64,000 nt of DNA. It comes from Ulota crispa. Taxonomy: Eukaryota; Streptophyta; Bryopsida; Orthotrichales; Orthotrichaceae. Of the stretch, positions 10,526-22,972 are shown piece by piece (the first letter of the stretch is position 1; the number at the start of each line of letters is the position of its first letter). The notes under the pieces were generated by a model that did not search any database, was not told the origin of the DNA, and saw only the letters and a list, made by a program, of their open reading frames with translations. The stretch is taken from contig OY987247.1 of assembly GCA_963920765.1 (NCBI GenBank), forward strand, positions 18,696,471-18,760,470, in the 5' to 3' direction. A program made the position numbers and the translations under genes.

Positions 10526-12669
10526 TTGTAGACTCTAGAAACACTTGCATATTGTTGTCTTTGTCTTCTTTGTTGTTGTTTTGTTCAATGATCCTTCAGT
10601 CACTTTAAACTCTAGAAGGGTAGGATTTCATGCAACCTTCCTTAGCGGAACCTTTTGATATAGAGGCTAAACATCTGAATCTTGTAACTAGTGTTGAAAT
10701 TGGATTCGGAAGAGGTACAGGTGTAGGATACTCCTTTTGAAATTCCAGATACTTACAATAGATTGTTGTGGATATGAAGATCTAATTAGGAGATAGGTAG
10801 TAGGAGAAACTTCGGTTAGTCAGCCTGTGTGGGTGTGTGTGTGTGTCAAAAATAGGATCTCTACATCTTGTTTCGGTCATCTTTTAGAAACTACAAACTA
10901 AATCCTTGTGGAACAATAAGCAAATCATCTTCTTGGTGTTTTAAGTCAATTTTAATGCCAACAAGAGGATAAATACTTTCTTGTGCTTTAATAGTGACCA
11001 ACTCCAAAACTAGCAAAATGAGCCCATTTTTCCAAAATATATTTGAAATGATAAAGTCCCTATTTAATTCTAGACAATTCAAATTTTTGTTCCTAACTTT
11101 CTTGTTTCAATACCAAATTGAAATAATAACTAAAACACTCAATAGAGTTTGTTAAAAACTATCATCCACTCTGATGAGGTGACAACAAAGGAAAACTACA
11201 CACCCATGGGCCCAATATACCTATCACTCCTTGTCATCCCCTCTCACCGCCTTGCCATCCAAAGGATGGATGATAAGAATGCTTGAAAAGCAGCCACAAA
11301 ACAAAATTAAGGACTTTAGAAGAAGACCATGCTTGCATTTGGTGTTTACAACAATAAAAAGAAATTAGAATCCTTTGTAATTCATAATTTCTTGCCATCC
11401 CCACTTGTGCCACTGTTCTCCTTTTTCTTTCCTTGATTCTCTGCATTATTCCCTCCAAGTGAGCATAGTCATAGAACAACATACTTTGTTCAGAGGAGTT
11501 GGTAATTAGAAGAATTGATGACTGTACAATACTTTTACAACACTCAATCAACAGCATGGACACCCTTGTTCATCCACAATAACCCTAGTGTCACTATACA
11601 AGTAAATCAAACTCCTGCTGTACATTGTCGTGTTGCATACGCAAGCACTTTGTGATTGGATAGAAGGCTACAAACAGATCTATATTCATGAGTGGAAAAC
11701 TCGTAGTTGCACAATGGTAGCACTAGCCTTACCTGCTAGCGCTCATATGACATGTCCCATGCTGACGTCAAATAATGTACTCCAGTGCACTTACCTTAAC
11801 ATATTGTTTAAAAGATAAGGCCTTATTGTAGCCCCAATTTGTCTCTAATGCAAGTAGCAGCTAGAAAAAGAAGTGATCCATTAGTGTTTCCGATATTGGC
11901 CATGAATAAATAACCAACAAGAGCCTTGCCAAAGTTTGTATATGCAATCATAGATAATACATAAAGTATATTTTTTTCATTCAAAGGTACTGCACGTAGC
12001 CACAAATGGATACAAGCCAAATAGCCCAAGTGAAGGAGACAGGTATCCAAAAGACATGAGTGATAGATTTATAAAAAGCAACCGCAGAAGGAGAATCTTG
12101 CCTAAGTGCATTTGTTTTTAGCAATTGTGGGTCAACCCTAGATTCCTAGTGTGGGAGGGCGCATGGAAGTATGGAATGACGCATAGAGGTTTGATAGGGT
12201 GCATGCAAGTTTGAAACTTGCAACCCTTGGAGAGATCACTAGCCTATGTTTTAGGACCATGTGGGTTAAAAGATAGGGTCCATTTAATTCAAAGGATTAA
12301 AAAATTAAGTAATATGTAGAGCTACTATAGGGTTCATGAAATACTACATAATTTAGTACATATAAAGTAGGGTATGTAAAAACATTAGGAAGTAGGATTT
12401 TTTCTAATAAATTAGCCTTGACAAATAGGGGTTGTAAAAAAGTATAGTGTTGTTTGTTGCTCTTCATGTTCAATTGTTTTAAACACATGCCATAGAATTG
12501 AAAAATACTCAAAACTTGTTAATACAAATTTTCACTTGGATAATATTAACTCTTTAATTCATATCTTTGTTATTAGTTCAATGGTGAATACCATATGTGT
12601 GTATGTAATAGAAAAAAAGTTATTTTTTTGGATGAATAATGGAGACTAGATAAAATTGGACAAACAAAA
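10526..12669. other. Intergenic sequence with a short GC-rich repeat near its end
   Basis: No supported gene. Open frames at 11234-11563 and 11823-12050 (minus) carry no recognisable motif. A short (GT)n run lies near 10830. A small GC-richer segment at about 12120-12240 (gggcgcatggaag..., gggtgcatgcaag...) resembles the degenerate arrays at 14.6, 35.4 and 41.1 kb. Confidence 0.4.
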
Positions 12670-13593
12670 TTAACCCTAAAGGACCAAAGTCCCCTTGGGG
12701 GACAAATGAGATTTTGGGCATGTACCTATGGCTAATCTACTTTTTGTGATTTTTTGAAGCTTTTATTGAAGGTGGGGAATTCAAAGATCTACTTGGGCAT
12801 CTAATTTTTTCTTCATTCTGACATTTGTTGCAAAAGTTATGCATGAATTTATGAAAAATGATGTTCAAGGGGCAGCCAAAAACTTCTTTAAAAATTTCAT
12901 TTTTTTCAAATAAAAATCTGAAATAGGTTCTTTAGACTTATATAGATGTGGGGAGCTTTGAATCATTCAATTTTGATAAATGAGATGAAAGTTATGAGGA
13001 GTTTTTGTTTGCGGGTTCTAGATTCTCTACTCTAAAATAAACTTTGAAGTTCTTTATTACACTCAATTTTCAATATTTTGGAGAATAAATTAAACTAAAG
13101 GATGTAAATTGTTTATCACAACATTATAATCATTGGATTTGCATTCTTCATCTTTATAATTCAATTCTTAACAATGTAGTGTTTTGACTTATTCTCTACT
13201 TCTTTTTACTTCCTATTTTTTCCCATGTGTTGTATAGTTCCATTTGATTTGAAAATTCTCCCACACATACCTAACTTGGTCTCCTACATGGGAATAATTA
13301 TCTTCAACTTTGTGTAGAGTAATTTTTTTGATCTAATAGTGGTCAAGCCTTCTGAAATTTCTGGGCAGTAGCAAAAAAAAACTCATTTTTGCAATTCAGA
13401 TGTAAATATCTCACTCATTTTTGTGTAGATTGAGCTGAAGTTTTTACCACATGTACCTCTTGTAGTCTATTGTAAGATCTTATGGTTGAATTCTTGTAAA
13501 AAAAAATTTTTCTTACCATTGTACTTGCTTCCCCAAAAGTGGCAGTTTTCTGTGTTTTTCACAAAAAAAATGGCTTGGTCCTTTAGGGATTAA
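12670..13593. mobile_element. TTAA-bounded element, copy A (about 916 bp between TTAAs)
   Basis: The left end is TTAA-CCCTAAAGGACC and the right end is GGTCCTTTAGGGA-TTAA, a terminal inverted repeat flanked on both sides by TTAA. Four other copies in the window share the ends and much of the interior (for example ttttgggcatgta near the left end and gtggcagtttt near the right end). There is no transposase frame, so it is non-autonomous. TTAA targets with CCC starts are the hallmark of the piggyBac superfamily; Kolobok also uses TTAA. Confidence 0.8.
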
Positions 13594-13686
13594 TACATAA
13601 AATAGCCCCATTTAAAAATCAAATGAAGGAATTTATAACAAAACATAAAGTACCATGAAGATGATCCATGTAGCTTTTTATATAAA

Positions 13687-14550
13687 ACTAGTGGGCCTGT
13701 GTACCCGCCTTTCCGACGAAGGGCCATCACGAGAGGAGGTCCTTGCAAAAAAAATTAATATGAAATTTGATCTTCATTTGTAAACTCTTCAAACTTAACT
13801 TGGTGAGCCTTGGTCTCTGGTTCACATTAAAAAACATTCCATGGGATACTATAAAATCAATTTGCCTCTTCATCTCCCTCCCCACCCTTTTCTTTCTCAA
13901 TTTCAAATTCAAGTTGGAAAAAGATTCCACCAAATATGTCTTTTTCCACCCAATGCCTATGTTCATCACTTTGCATGTTCATCATTTTGCCCCTTGGCTC
14001 TAGACTAATCACAACTTTTTCACAAGGCCTTATATCCCATCCCATGTCCATGGTCCATTTCATGCCCATGACCCATCCCATCCCATTCTTGTGACCCATT
14101 CCATCCCATGCTCGTGATCCATCCCATATTATGCTCATGACCCATTCCATCCCATGCTCATGACCCATCCCTTTCCATGCCCATGACTAATCCCATCCCA
14201 TGTCCATGACCCATCACATGCCCATGACCCATCTCATCCCATGCCCATGACCCATCCCATGCCCATGACCCATCTCATCCCATGCCCATGACCCATCTCA
14301 TCCCATGCCCATGACCCATCCCATGCCCATGACCCATCTCATCCCATGCCCATGACCCATCCCATGCCCATGACCCATCTCATCCCAAATCCATGACCCA
14401 TTCCATATCCATGGGCCATGGCCCACCATCCAATGCCGGCTAGTAAGATAAAAAATTTGGTTATCAATTAGTTTCTCAACCGCCTTACATTCTATTCTTT
14501 TGACACCTAACTACCCAACTAATAGGACTAAGCTTATTATATAAATAAGA
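13687..14550 (+). repeat. (TA)n-associated interspersed repeat, copy X1, containing a minisatellite
   Basis: It begins actagtgggcctgtgtaccc after a tatataaa stretch and ends ctacccaactaataggac followed by AT-rich sequence. The same conserved start and end define copies at 56.5 kb (same strand) and three at 60.7-61.7 kb (opposite strand). No terminal inverted repeat or coding capacity was found. The middle of this copy is expanded by a tandem repeat. Confidence 0.7.
14030..14420. repeat. Minisatellite based on catgacccatcccatgccc
   Basis: About 390 bp of imperfect tandem units built from cccatgaccc and atcccatgcc modules, with higher-order alternation of catccc and catctcatccc. It lies inside repeat X1. 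A short stub of the same motif, as its reverse complement, appears in copy iii near 61500-61545, so expansion happened after the element spread. Confidence 0.85.
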
Positions 14551-14639
14551 TAGGGTCATTTTAAATACCATATTTGAGACAAATAGGCCTACATCAAATA
14601 CCTTTTTAATTCACATGTATATAATAAAATTATAAGGAG

Positions 14640-14960
14640 TGATCTCTTTGAGTTGCAATTGCAAGTTTGGAAAGGCCCGAGCAAGACTAGAAGAGCGCAT
14701 GCAAGTCTGTGACTTGCAACTGCGGGTCTAAGCACATCCACCCTAAATCCTATACTACATGCTTGAGTGTGTACAAGTGTGACCTTAAAAGCACAAGTTG
14801 GCAAATATATTGCAACTTGAAGTTGCCTTTGAATAAAAGTCGCCCTAAATCGTGGTTTTCCTATATCCAATGTTGCCTCTCACCTGGGGTTGCCCTCATC
14901 AGAAGTTGCACTCAACTCAAAGTTGTTCTAGACTTGCATGCGCTCCCTGGCTATGTCACG
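14640..14960. repeat. Degenerate GC-richer tandem array (ttgcaactgcgggt type)
   Basis: Loose repetition of gttgcaattgcaag, acttgcaactgcgggtct, aagttgccttt, gttgcactcaactcaaagttg and similar modules. No gene is supported; the overlapping open frames follow from the repeat. Confidence 0.5.
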
Positions 14961-15119
14961 CAGATGCCACATGGCATTTGACTAGGCTAATATTAAAAGT
15001 GGTAATTTTTAAAAAGTTGCAGGTTAAAGTTGACCCTACTAGGTGGATAGAGGGGCTACTAAACGTCTATGACATCATATTTGTTGGGTTGTTGCCATGT
15101 CAAGGAAGATAACTCTAGC

Positions 15120-15430
15120 CTAGACGCCCCATTGAGGTCATGGTTTATCTAATAAAGTCAACTCATAGTTGACTTTAAAAAATGGTAAAAATTGATAAAA
15201 AGAATTTACTTTGTACATGCCAATGACACTCATTGTTGCCAACATGAAGTCCAAACACTGGATTTAAGGCCATATCACATAATAAAAATTAAAAATAATA
15301 ATTGGTTTTTTTTTTTTTAGGTCAAAAATCCTAAAAATGCCTTAAATAAAACAAGCAGGGCATACATGTCCATCTATCTTATTGTTTTGGGCATTTTGCA
15401 TGTGCTATTCAATAGCCTAAAGTTGCCCAA
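15120..15430. repeat. Dispersed repeat, copy 1 (empty-site copy)
   Basis: This segment (gtcaactcatagttgact ... gacactcattgttgcc ... gtgctattcaatagc) is clearly related to 25270-25690. At 15210-15212 it carries a single ttt where the second copy has a 152-bp MITE flanked by ttt on both sides, so it preserves the pre-insertion state. Confidence 0.75.
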
Positions 15431-15606
15431 ACTAACAACCCTAATTAAAGTTAAAGAATTATGTTAAATTCATGTCATCTAAACAAGGTGTTTCTTGTAG
15501 TGAGAACTTTTATAAAAATACAGACATACATTTCAATTGGTGTGGGTCCCTAGATTGACACCAAAGTCTTCTAATTTAATTTTTTGGAAATTTTGTTAAC
15601 CTATCT

Positions 15607-16545
15607 TTAACCCCTAAATGACTGTTGTTTCTTTGGGGGACAAGTGGAAGTTTGGGCATGTAATTTTGGATAAGTTACTTTGTGTGATATTCTAAATTTT
15701 TTACTAGAATGTGGGAACTTCAAAGATTTGTGCGGGCATCTAGTTTTTTCCTCATTCCGACAATTATTGAAGAAGATATGCAAGAATTTCTGAAAATTTG
15801 GAGAGGATTGCTCGCTTGGGTAGCCCAAAAATTTCTTTAAAAATTAAAAAAATTAAAAATTAAAAATTGAAATTGGTTCTTTAGATTTTTATATAGGTGA
15901 CAAGCTTTCAATCATTCAATTTCAATCAATGAGATCAAAGTTATCAGGAGTTTTTGTTAGCGGGCAGTTATGGATTCTCTACTCTAAAATAAACTTTGAA
16001 GTCCTTTATTTTACTCAATTTTCAATATTTTGGAGAAAAAATGAAACCAAAGGAAGTAGATTGTTTATCACAACATTTTGACCATGAGGATTTGCAATTT
16101 TCATTTTAATAATTAAATTCTTAACAATTTAGTGATTTGACTCATTTTCTACTTCTTTTTACTTACTGATTTTTCCCATGTTTTGTGGAGTTCCAATGGA
16201 TTTGAAAATTCTCCCACACACACCTAACTTGATCTCCCACATGGAAAAACAAAAGCGCAACTTTGGATAGAGCAACTTTTTTGTTATAAAAGTGGTCAAA
16301 GGCTTTTGAAAATTTGGGGCAGCATTTTAAAAAAAAAATTCCCTTGAGATGTAAATATTTCACTCATCTCCATCTAGAATGACCTAATTTTTTTACCACA
16401 AGTACCTAATCCAGTCTAGGGCAAGATCTTACGGTTGGATTTCCCAAATTTAAAAAAAAAAAAACCACTTTCTTACTAACCCCTTCAAAAGTGGCAGTTT
16501 TAAGTGATTTTCACTAAATAAATGGCTCAGTCCTTTAGAGGTTAA
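15607..16545. mobile_element. TTAA-bounded element, copy B (931 bp between TTAAs)
   Basis: The left end is TTAA-CCCCTAAATGAC and the right end GTCCTTTAGAGG-TTAA. The interior is collinear with copies A and C over nearly the full length, including tctcccacacacacctaact and gtggcagtttt. The few open frames are shadows without transposase motifs. Confidence 0.85.
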
Positions 16546-19105
16546 GTTATTTTTAAAGGCAACCTACAATTTTATTTATTAAGAAAAATAGTGGCAAATG
16601 GCTTGCAATACTCAAATCACGCTAGGCCATTTTATACTAATTAGCAAAATATTTAAAATTTTAGAAGGTTTTAAGGCAATTGAGAGAAACACCCTAGTCT
16701 AGGCTATAGAACCAATCAATCAGCTAATCAAACTTGCTAGCCACCTCTAGCATCAAATCAACTCAAGAAATCTACAAAAGCAAACTAAATTCCCAACTAA
16801 GTTAAAAACAAAATTCCGATTATATCCAAAGAATGGGCATTAGGGATAAGAAAACTCACAAAAATTAAGGAGTCAGACTAAACTCTTAGCCAAAGGTTAG
16901 AAACAAAACCTCAACTTGCATAATAAAACAAACAATTCAAGATGAGACAGTAGAATAGACTATCATGGTGCCAAATTGTGCCAGGAATTCAATGGCAAAG
17001 ACAGCACGTTAAGATTTCTTGCTAGAAAAAAGAATCTCTTATGGACAACCTAAACTAAATGTGACTAAGAGATATCCACAAATTGACTATTCAAAGTGCA
17101 AAATTGAAGTAATTCAATTAGAATAGATTTGTAGGAGGCCCAAAAAAATCCTTAGATTGATGTAGATGGCAAAAGGCTTTTATTTGAGCAATCAATGTGT
17201 CAAAGGTTGGATTTAGAAGCCCTAGAAATTTGGCAAATGGCGATAAAATCTTGCCAAATTCAATACAAGGGTTTTCTAGTTCCTAAAGATTTTTAATAAG
17301 TTTTAGGCTATTTCAATTGCAGAAAAAAATTTGGCAGTCAACACTGAGTATGCAACAAGCATTGACTGCAATTCTAAACAGAGGCAGCGTCAAAATCAAG
17401 CAAGAGTGGAGAGTTTTTCAATTCCTACAAGGCATGTTGTTAAGTCTACCAAATCAAATATTCATCTGAAATGAACCCCTCTAATTTGGGCTTATACTTT
17501 AAGTGCGCCGACTATAACAATTTTGAGCTAAATTTTGAATTGAATGCACTTTAAAAATAAAAATAATTGGTGCCGCATGTGGAAATCAATTAATTTGGCC
17601 ATTTTGAAGTCAATGGCATTGTTGTTATGTAGAGAGGAGCGCAATTTGAGAACATGCAAAGTGTTTGGTTAGGTGAAAAACACTATGCACAAAATCTCTC
17701 TCAAAAACAAAGCTTCAAGATGATATGAATTCAAACATGAAAGAACAAACAAATAAGAAATATAAATCACATATCAAATAATAATTGGTCTAAAAAAGAA
17801 CATCACTCTTCCAAATAGGGTTATCTCTTTATATTAAAGAGAGAGGATATAAAGTAGAACGTCCTCTTCTACCATTGGTCTATGAATTATCCTAACAACT
17901 CCAAAGTAAAATCATTCTATACCATTGGTCTATGAATCCCTTTACTAAAAAAAATTTAGTGAACTCTAGTTAACTAATACTCTTATACAATTGTTGCCCC
18001 ATCAAAATCTTATCCAAGAAAACCTTATCAATCAAGTGCAAAACTATAGGTGAATGAAAAAAAATACAACACCTCACACAAACCACAATTTAATCAAATT
18101 TTGCAAATTTACCACATGTCGTGACTTGCATCACAACATGTTCATTTGCGATTTCAAGCTTTTCTCCAACAATTAGCCTAGAAACAACTTTAGTAGTTAG
18201 TTTAAGTTATTCTTGGTAATTTACAATAGGAAAAGATAAGTATCTAGGCATACCTTCAAGGATCAATATATCTAGGTCATATCTTTGAAGTCAAGGGACC
18301 GTTTTAGAGGAGAAGCCCTTAGAAACTACATAAAACATCCTTTCTCTTTCTTTCTCACTTTGTTCTCTCAATGTCAAACTTTTTCTTTAGATTATAGTCA
18401 TTGTTGCTCTCAAGTCTTCTCCTCTTTTTTTCTATGTCTTAGTAGGTCTTTATACTTTACTGTCTTTTGGAAGCAAATGTAGAAAAAATGGGTCCCTCTA
18501 GAGTGTCAATGAGCGTATTTTGTTTATTTTATCTTATTTTATCTAGCCTAAGGGCCATGTGGCCTTGGTACATGTTGCATTTGTCTTTCTTTTTAGGCCT
18601 ACTAATCTTTAGGGTAGGTGTTGGCTATATCTTGGTAATGCTGCAGGCCAAATTTCTTTAGAATTTCTCTTTTGTTTATTTGTTTTTTTTTCATTGTTTA
18701 ATGACAAACCTATTCACCTGGCCGCTTAATGTTAGCATCTATTTTAATGTCAAATAGGTGGTTTTGAGGTCCATTATCATAGCTTTTTGTGTTTTCAATT
18801 GTTTTGTGTTTAATTATAAATCTAAATTCAAGTAGGAGCTATTGTTTTGTGGAACGTAGGTCCTTCATTTTCTTGTTTTTGTTTATTTTTCTTTTACTTT
18901 TTTTAATGGCCAGTCAGCAAGGAGTTAAGCTTTGGTCAATAGGTATTAAAGTAGATTAGCTTAGAGCTGAGACTCAAGAGCTAATGTGGATGGTTCTCAT
19001 AGAAAAGACCAGCCAAAGTTTAGGTTAGTAACAAGGAGCAAACCTTGTGAAAGCTTGAACTTGCCCAAAGAGTTACTACCTAGTTTGTTCTCAAATCACG
19101 CCATC
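16546..19105. other. Intergenic AT-rich sequence
   Basis: No supported gene. A short imperfect duplication (taccattggtctatgaat near 17870 and 17920) is the only structure noted. The plus-strand frames at 18285-18661 lack motifs. Confidence 0.4.
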
Positions 19106-19281
19106 CACTTGTAGAAAACTGCGTTGGAATCCACTAAATTATGTAGGATAGTTTTTGTTGAGTTCCTTGTTTCCAACGCAAAATTTTGCATTGTTTAGCA
19201 AAATTTTGCATTGGAAATAAGGAATTCAACATGAACTATCCTTCAAAATTTAGTGGGTTACAACGTAGTTTTCTACTAGTA
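19106..19281. mobile_element. Hairpin MITE of about 176 bp
   Basis: The arms cacttgtagaaaactgcgtt and the inverse ...cgtagttttctactagta mirror each other through ccactaaatt, ggatagttt and caaaattttgca to a short central loop near 19200. The ends resemble the CACTAG-type ends of the 25.3 and 44.4 kb hairpins. No convincing target duplication. Confidence 0.75.
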
Positions 19282-19899
19282 ACAGCATTTGGTCAATGCA
19301 AAAGCTAACAAGGCTACAACACCAGTAGAAAAAGCATGGAAATATGTCTAAGGGAATGCTCAAAGAGGAGGGAATTACATAAATAAATGGTCAACAAAGA
19401 AGGCGGAGCCCAACAAAATGGTCTTTTATTTGCACAATACTTGACCACAAGGGGCATTGCCCGACGTAAACCATGCAAGGATGTTTGGATGAATTTGTGA
19501 GTTTTTAGATGAAAAGCTCAAAATCTACAATAGAAAATTTGTAATCTCTAATTATGCGGATTTTCTTGCAAATTGCATACTTGCGACGTTGAACCCACCT
19601 TACAAATGAACAAAAAACATCTTTGCAATGGTTTACAAAATTTGTTGTATACAAGGCTGCAGTATTGGAAAGCATGGACTCAAGGTTCGCGGTAGCAACT
19701 GTAGGAAGCAAGCAACAGCGAGCCCAACCCGCCACGCAATAAAGTGTTATTGGTTGTGTGGAGCAACAAGATTGGAGATGGAGTTGAATGAGCCACAACC
19801 ACTTGTGGTTAAGTTAACAATAAAGGTCACGGAGAAGTAAAGTCAAATCTTAGCACCGGATTTTGAGCCAGATAATAGTCATGGTTGTCTCATTGAACA

Positions 19900-20193
19900 T
19901 GTCATGGACATAGAAATATGAAGATAATTGATAAGAACTAGAAATAAATTTGAATTCAAAGAAGATGAACAAATAACAAAGGAGGTGAGCGATGGCTCCA
20001 AAAGATGTGTTGTCGAGTTTGAATAACACTTCAGCCTTGACCTCTATATATACTCTAATCTAAAATAAAAAAAAATCTAAAGTAAAAGAAATCTAAAGTA
20101 AAAAAAATCTAAAATAAAAAAAATCTAAAGCAAAAGATACTCTAAAGTTAAAAGCAAAAAAAAATAGAACATTCCAAAGTAACATCTCTAACA
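19900..20193 (-). repeat. 3' LTR (294 bp) of the 20-25 kb gypsy element
   Basis: It aligns throughout with 24957-25216, including gaggtgagcgatggctcca and the (aatctaaagt) repeats. The extra length comes from expansion of a 13-20 bp taaaataaaaaaaatc motif. Confidence 0.85.
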
Positions 20194-21031
20194 TTATCAC
20201 CTTCTCAAGCAACAAGTTCCAATATGAGTTCCAGGCTTATCCAAATAAAGTTGATAAATTTCTTCTACCATTTTCGGTGCATTTACAAGATTCTCGGCTA
20301 ATTCTACATTTGTTCAATATTATAACTGCTCCAATGTATCAAATACTCTAATTTTTCTCATATTTTTTGCGAGTCTAATATTTGATCCACCTCATATTCA
20401 TTGTAGTTCTCAATTTCAATACTAGGCGATAGCGGTTGTATTCTTCCTAGAAAATGCAATTGTCAATACGGTTTTAAAAGGGATACATGAAAAATTGGAT
20501 ATATTTCATAAAAGTTGGTAGCTACAAACAATATGCCACTGAGTTGATCTACTTTAGAATGACAAATGGTTCCAATTTCCGATAGTCTGACTTGTCACAT
20601 GGCCGATTGGTCTTAATATTTTGTTGAAAAAACCATACCTTATCTCTGATTTAAAAATCAAGTTCTTGATTTGTAAGATTTGTCCGTAGTAGTCTTGTAA
20701 GACTCTTGGGCGGATTGTAGCTGAAGCTTTAAAATATGTTGAATTTGCAATAATTGTTTTGCAAAGTCGTCAACTGCTAGGTTACTATATGTTAGTGAAC
20801 TTAACAGATCAAGCTTTGGATGATAACCATAATTAAAATAAAATGGTATTTGTTAAGTTGAAGCATGAAAAGTATTGTTGTATGTAAATTTTGCTAATGA
20901 CAATTATGTTGTCTAGTTGTCTTGCTTATAATTGATACTACATCATAATTATTGCTCAAGAACTTAATTAATTCGTTTTATTTGACCATCAGTTTGAAGA
21001 TAGAAAGCTGAATAGAAATTGATATCCACAT

Positions 21032-21268
21032 TCAATATTTTGAAAGGAGATTTCCAAAACTTTGATATAAATTAGAGTTTTTGATATGATACGGTATTGT
21101 TTTAAAAACTGTGATATCAATACACATTATCAAGAAATAATATGCCGTATCTTCATTTGATAAAGTTTTTTTGCAAGAGACAAAGTGTGCCATTTTTATA
21201 AACCAATCGACTACAAGAAAAACGTTGTTGAATGAATTTGATGGCGGCAAATCCGTGATAAAATCCAT
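21032..21268 (-). pseudogene. Integrase core fragment, 20-25 kb gypsy element
   Basis: MDFITDLPPSNSFNNVFLVV followed by DWFIKMAHFVSCKKTLSNED matches the gypsy integrase catalytic core (D-FI--LP-S-G---I-VVVDR-TKMAHF). The first acidic catalytic residues of the fold are present. The remaining DDE positions toward 20900 are in broken frames. The enzyme would insert the DNA copy into the host chromosome. Confidence 0.8.
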
Positions 21269-21846
21269 TGAAACTGAAAACTATTGTCAACGTCAAATAG
21301 ATAATAGTTGCAATAGTCCATAAAGGCAATATTGAGGATTCTTGAATCTTAAACAAATATCACAAAAGGTAACAAAATCTTTTACATTTTTTAATATTTG
21401 AGGCCATCAAAAATCTTTGGAAACAAGTACTAAAATCTTGTTGTATTCAAAATAATCCGCGGTTGGGAAGTCATGACAGGATTAAAGAACGCAAAGTCGT
21501 GGTGGACTTTTTGGAATAAATAAACATTTTTTAAAATATAATAAATCTCCATCCATTTTCAAATTGTTTTCTTCACCAAGGGGACGCATGATGTCGAGGG
21601 CTACACAATCTCTATAGTTGCAACGCGCACTTGGTTAAAGAAATCCTCATATATAGGTGATGGTATAATTGTAGCACATAGGCAAAATAATTCTGACTTC
21701 AACAAAATTCTACATTATTGATTAAATGTTGTTTCTCCAACTTTGGGTGCAAAATATGATACTCTTGATTAAACATCAGATAGTCATTGTTGTTTTTTTG
21801 GTTGATATGTAATAATAAAATCAAACCAGGATATAAACATATTCCA

Positions 21847-22074
21847 TTAAATTTGATGCCAATTTAAAATACAAGATGACATAAAGCACTTCAAATTCTT
21901 GCAATATGTATAAACAGTCACTAAATGTGTAACTCTTTCAAGAAAATGGCGACACTCTTGAAAAAAATCTACAATAGTAAGAAGTTTCTTCTCGTGAATC
22001 TTATAATTGTTTTTGGCAGCAAAAAATTTCTGAAAGTAGAAGGCAATTGGATGAAGCTTTTTGTTTTTTTCCAA
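21847..22074 (-). pseudogene. RNase H / RT connection domain, 20-25 kb gypsy element
   Basis: KLHPIAFYFQKFFAAKNNYK, then IHEKKLLTIVDFFQECRHFL and VTVYTYCKNLKCFMSS, is the typical gypsy RNase H start ([36 protein letters not shown]...VYTDHKNLEYF). The Asp of the VYTDH block reads Tyr here and several positions are altered, consistent with an inactive copy. Confidence 0.8.
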
Positions 22075-22689
22075 TTATAAAAGTACAGCTCCCAAAGCAA
22101 AATTTGAGGCATCAGTTTCCAAATATAATGCTTTCAAAAAACTTAGGTATACTAAAATCAAAGCCATAGTGAATGTGGTTTGTAGATACTGAAAAGCTTT
22201 CTCCGCTAGTGGTCCCTAGTTGAGCTTGTCTCTACTTGTGAACCAAGTAAGTAGAGCAGTAACTTAAAAATAACCTTTAAAGAATACTTGATAAAAATTG
22301 ATAAAACCAAAAAAACATTGTATGTCTCTAATAGTCTTTAAAACCTTCTAAAACAAAATAATTTTCACCTTTTTAGGATCCATTTTCAAGCCCTCTGCAT
22401 TTGCAATGAATCCTAAAAATTCCATTTCAGTCTGATAAAATAAACACTTCTTTGGTTTGGCGTAGAGTCTTTGTTTTTATAAATTTTTAAAGACTAAACA
22501 AACGTATTTTGCATGATCTCCTTTATTTTTGGTTATATAAAAATGTCATCTAAGTGAAGGACAACAAAATTGTCAAGATGCTCCCAAAAGATGTCATTCA
22601 TCATGTGCTGAAAGACTGCTGGAACATTTGTTAGACCATATGGTATGACATTGTATTAAAAATTTTCATCTTTTATACAAAAAGCCGTC

Positions 22690-22972
22690 TTCCATTTGTC
22701 TTTTTTTTATTCATACAAAATTATAAGCTTTGCGTAGGTCAATTTTGGTAAAGACCTTTGCACTTCTAAATTGATTTAAAAGTCTAGGGATCAAAGGTAA
22801 TGGATAGCAAGTTTTTTTTTGTCACCTTATTTGAGACTTCAATAATTCCCACACATTCGTAAAGAGACATCATTTTTTTTACAAATAGAATAGATATTTG
22901 AGTAGGTGATTTGAAGTGATAAATGAGGTATTTGGCCAAATTCTTATTAATGTAATTTAATAATTCTGCCAA
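22690..22972 (-). pseudogene. Reverse transcriptase N-terminal part, 20-25 kb gypsy element
   Basis: The minus strand reads LLNYINKNLAKYLI followed by KSPTQISILFVKKMMSLYEC and NKVTKKN, matching the gypsy RT entry ([39 protein letters not shown]). The catalytic YxDD region lies toward 22600 in broken frames. RT copies the element RNA into DNA. Confidence 0.75.

Noticed and set aside
11823-12050. Possible membrane-protein fragment
   Set aside because: Hydrophobic stretches occur in several frames here and no transporter motif was found.
13857-14168. 103-codon minus-strand frame rich in Gly/Met/Trp
   Set aside because: It is a translation of the catgcccatgaccc minisatellite.
13687-14550. Calling repeat X1 a Helitron because of its CTAA-like end
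   Set aside because: No 5' TC start and no 3' hairpin were seen; the class is left open.
19106-19284. Assigning the 19.1-kb hairpin firmly to CACTA
   Set aside because: The ends are similar, but the 3-bp flanks (atc and aca) do not match.
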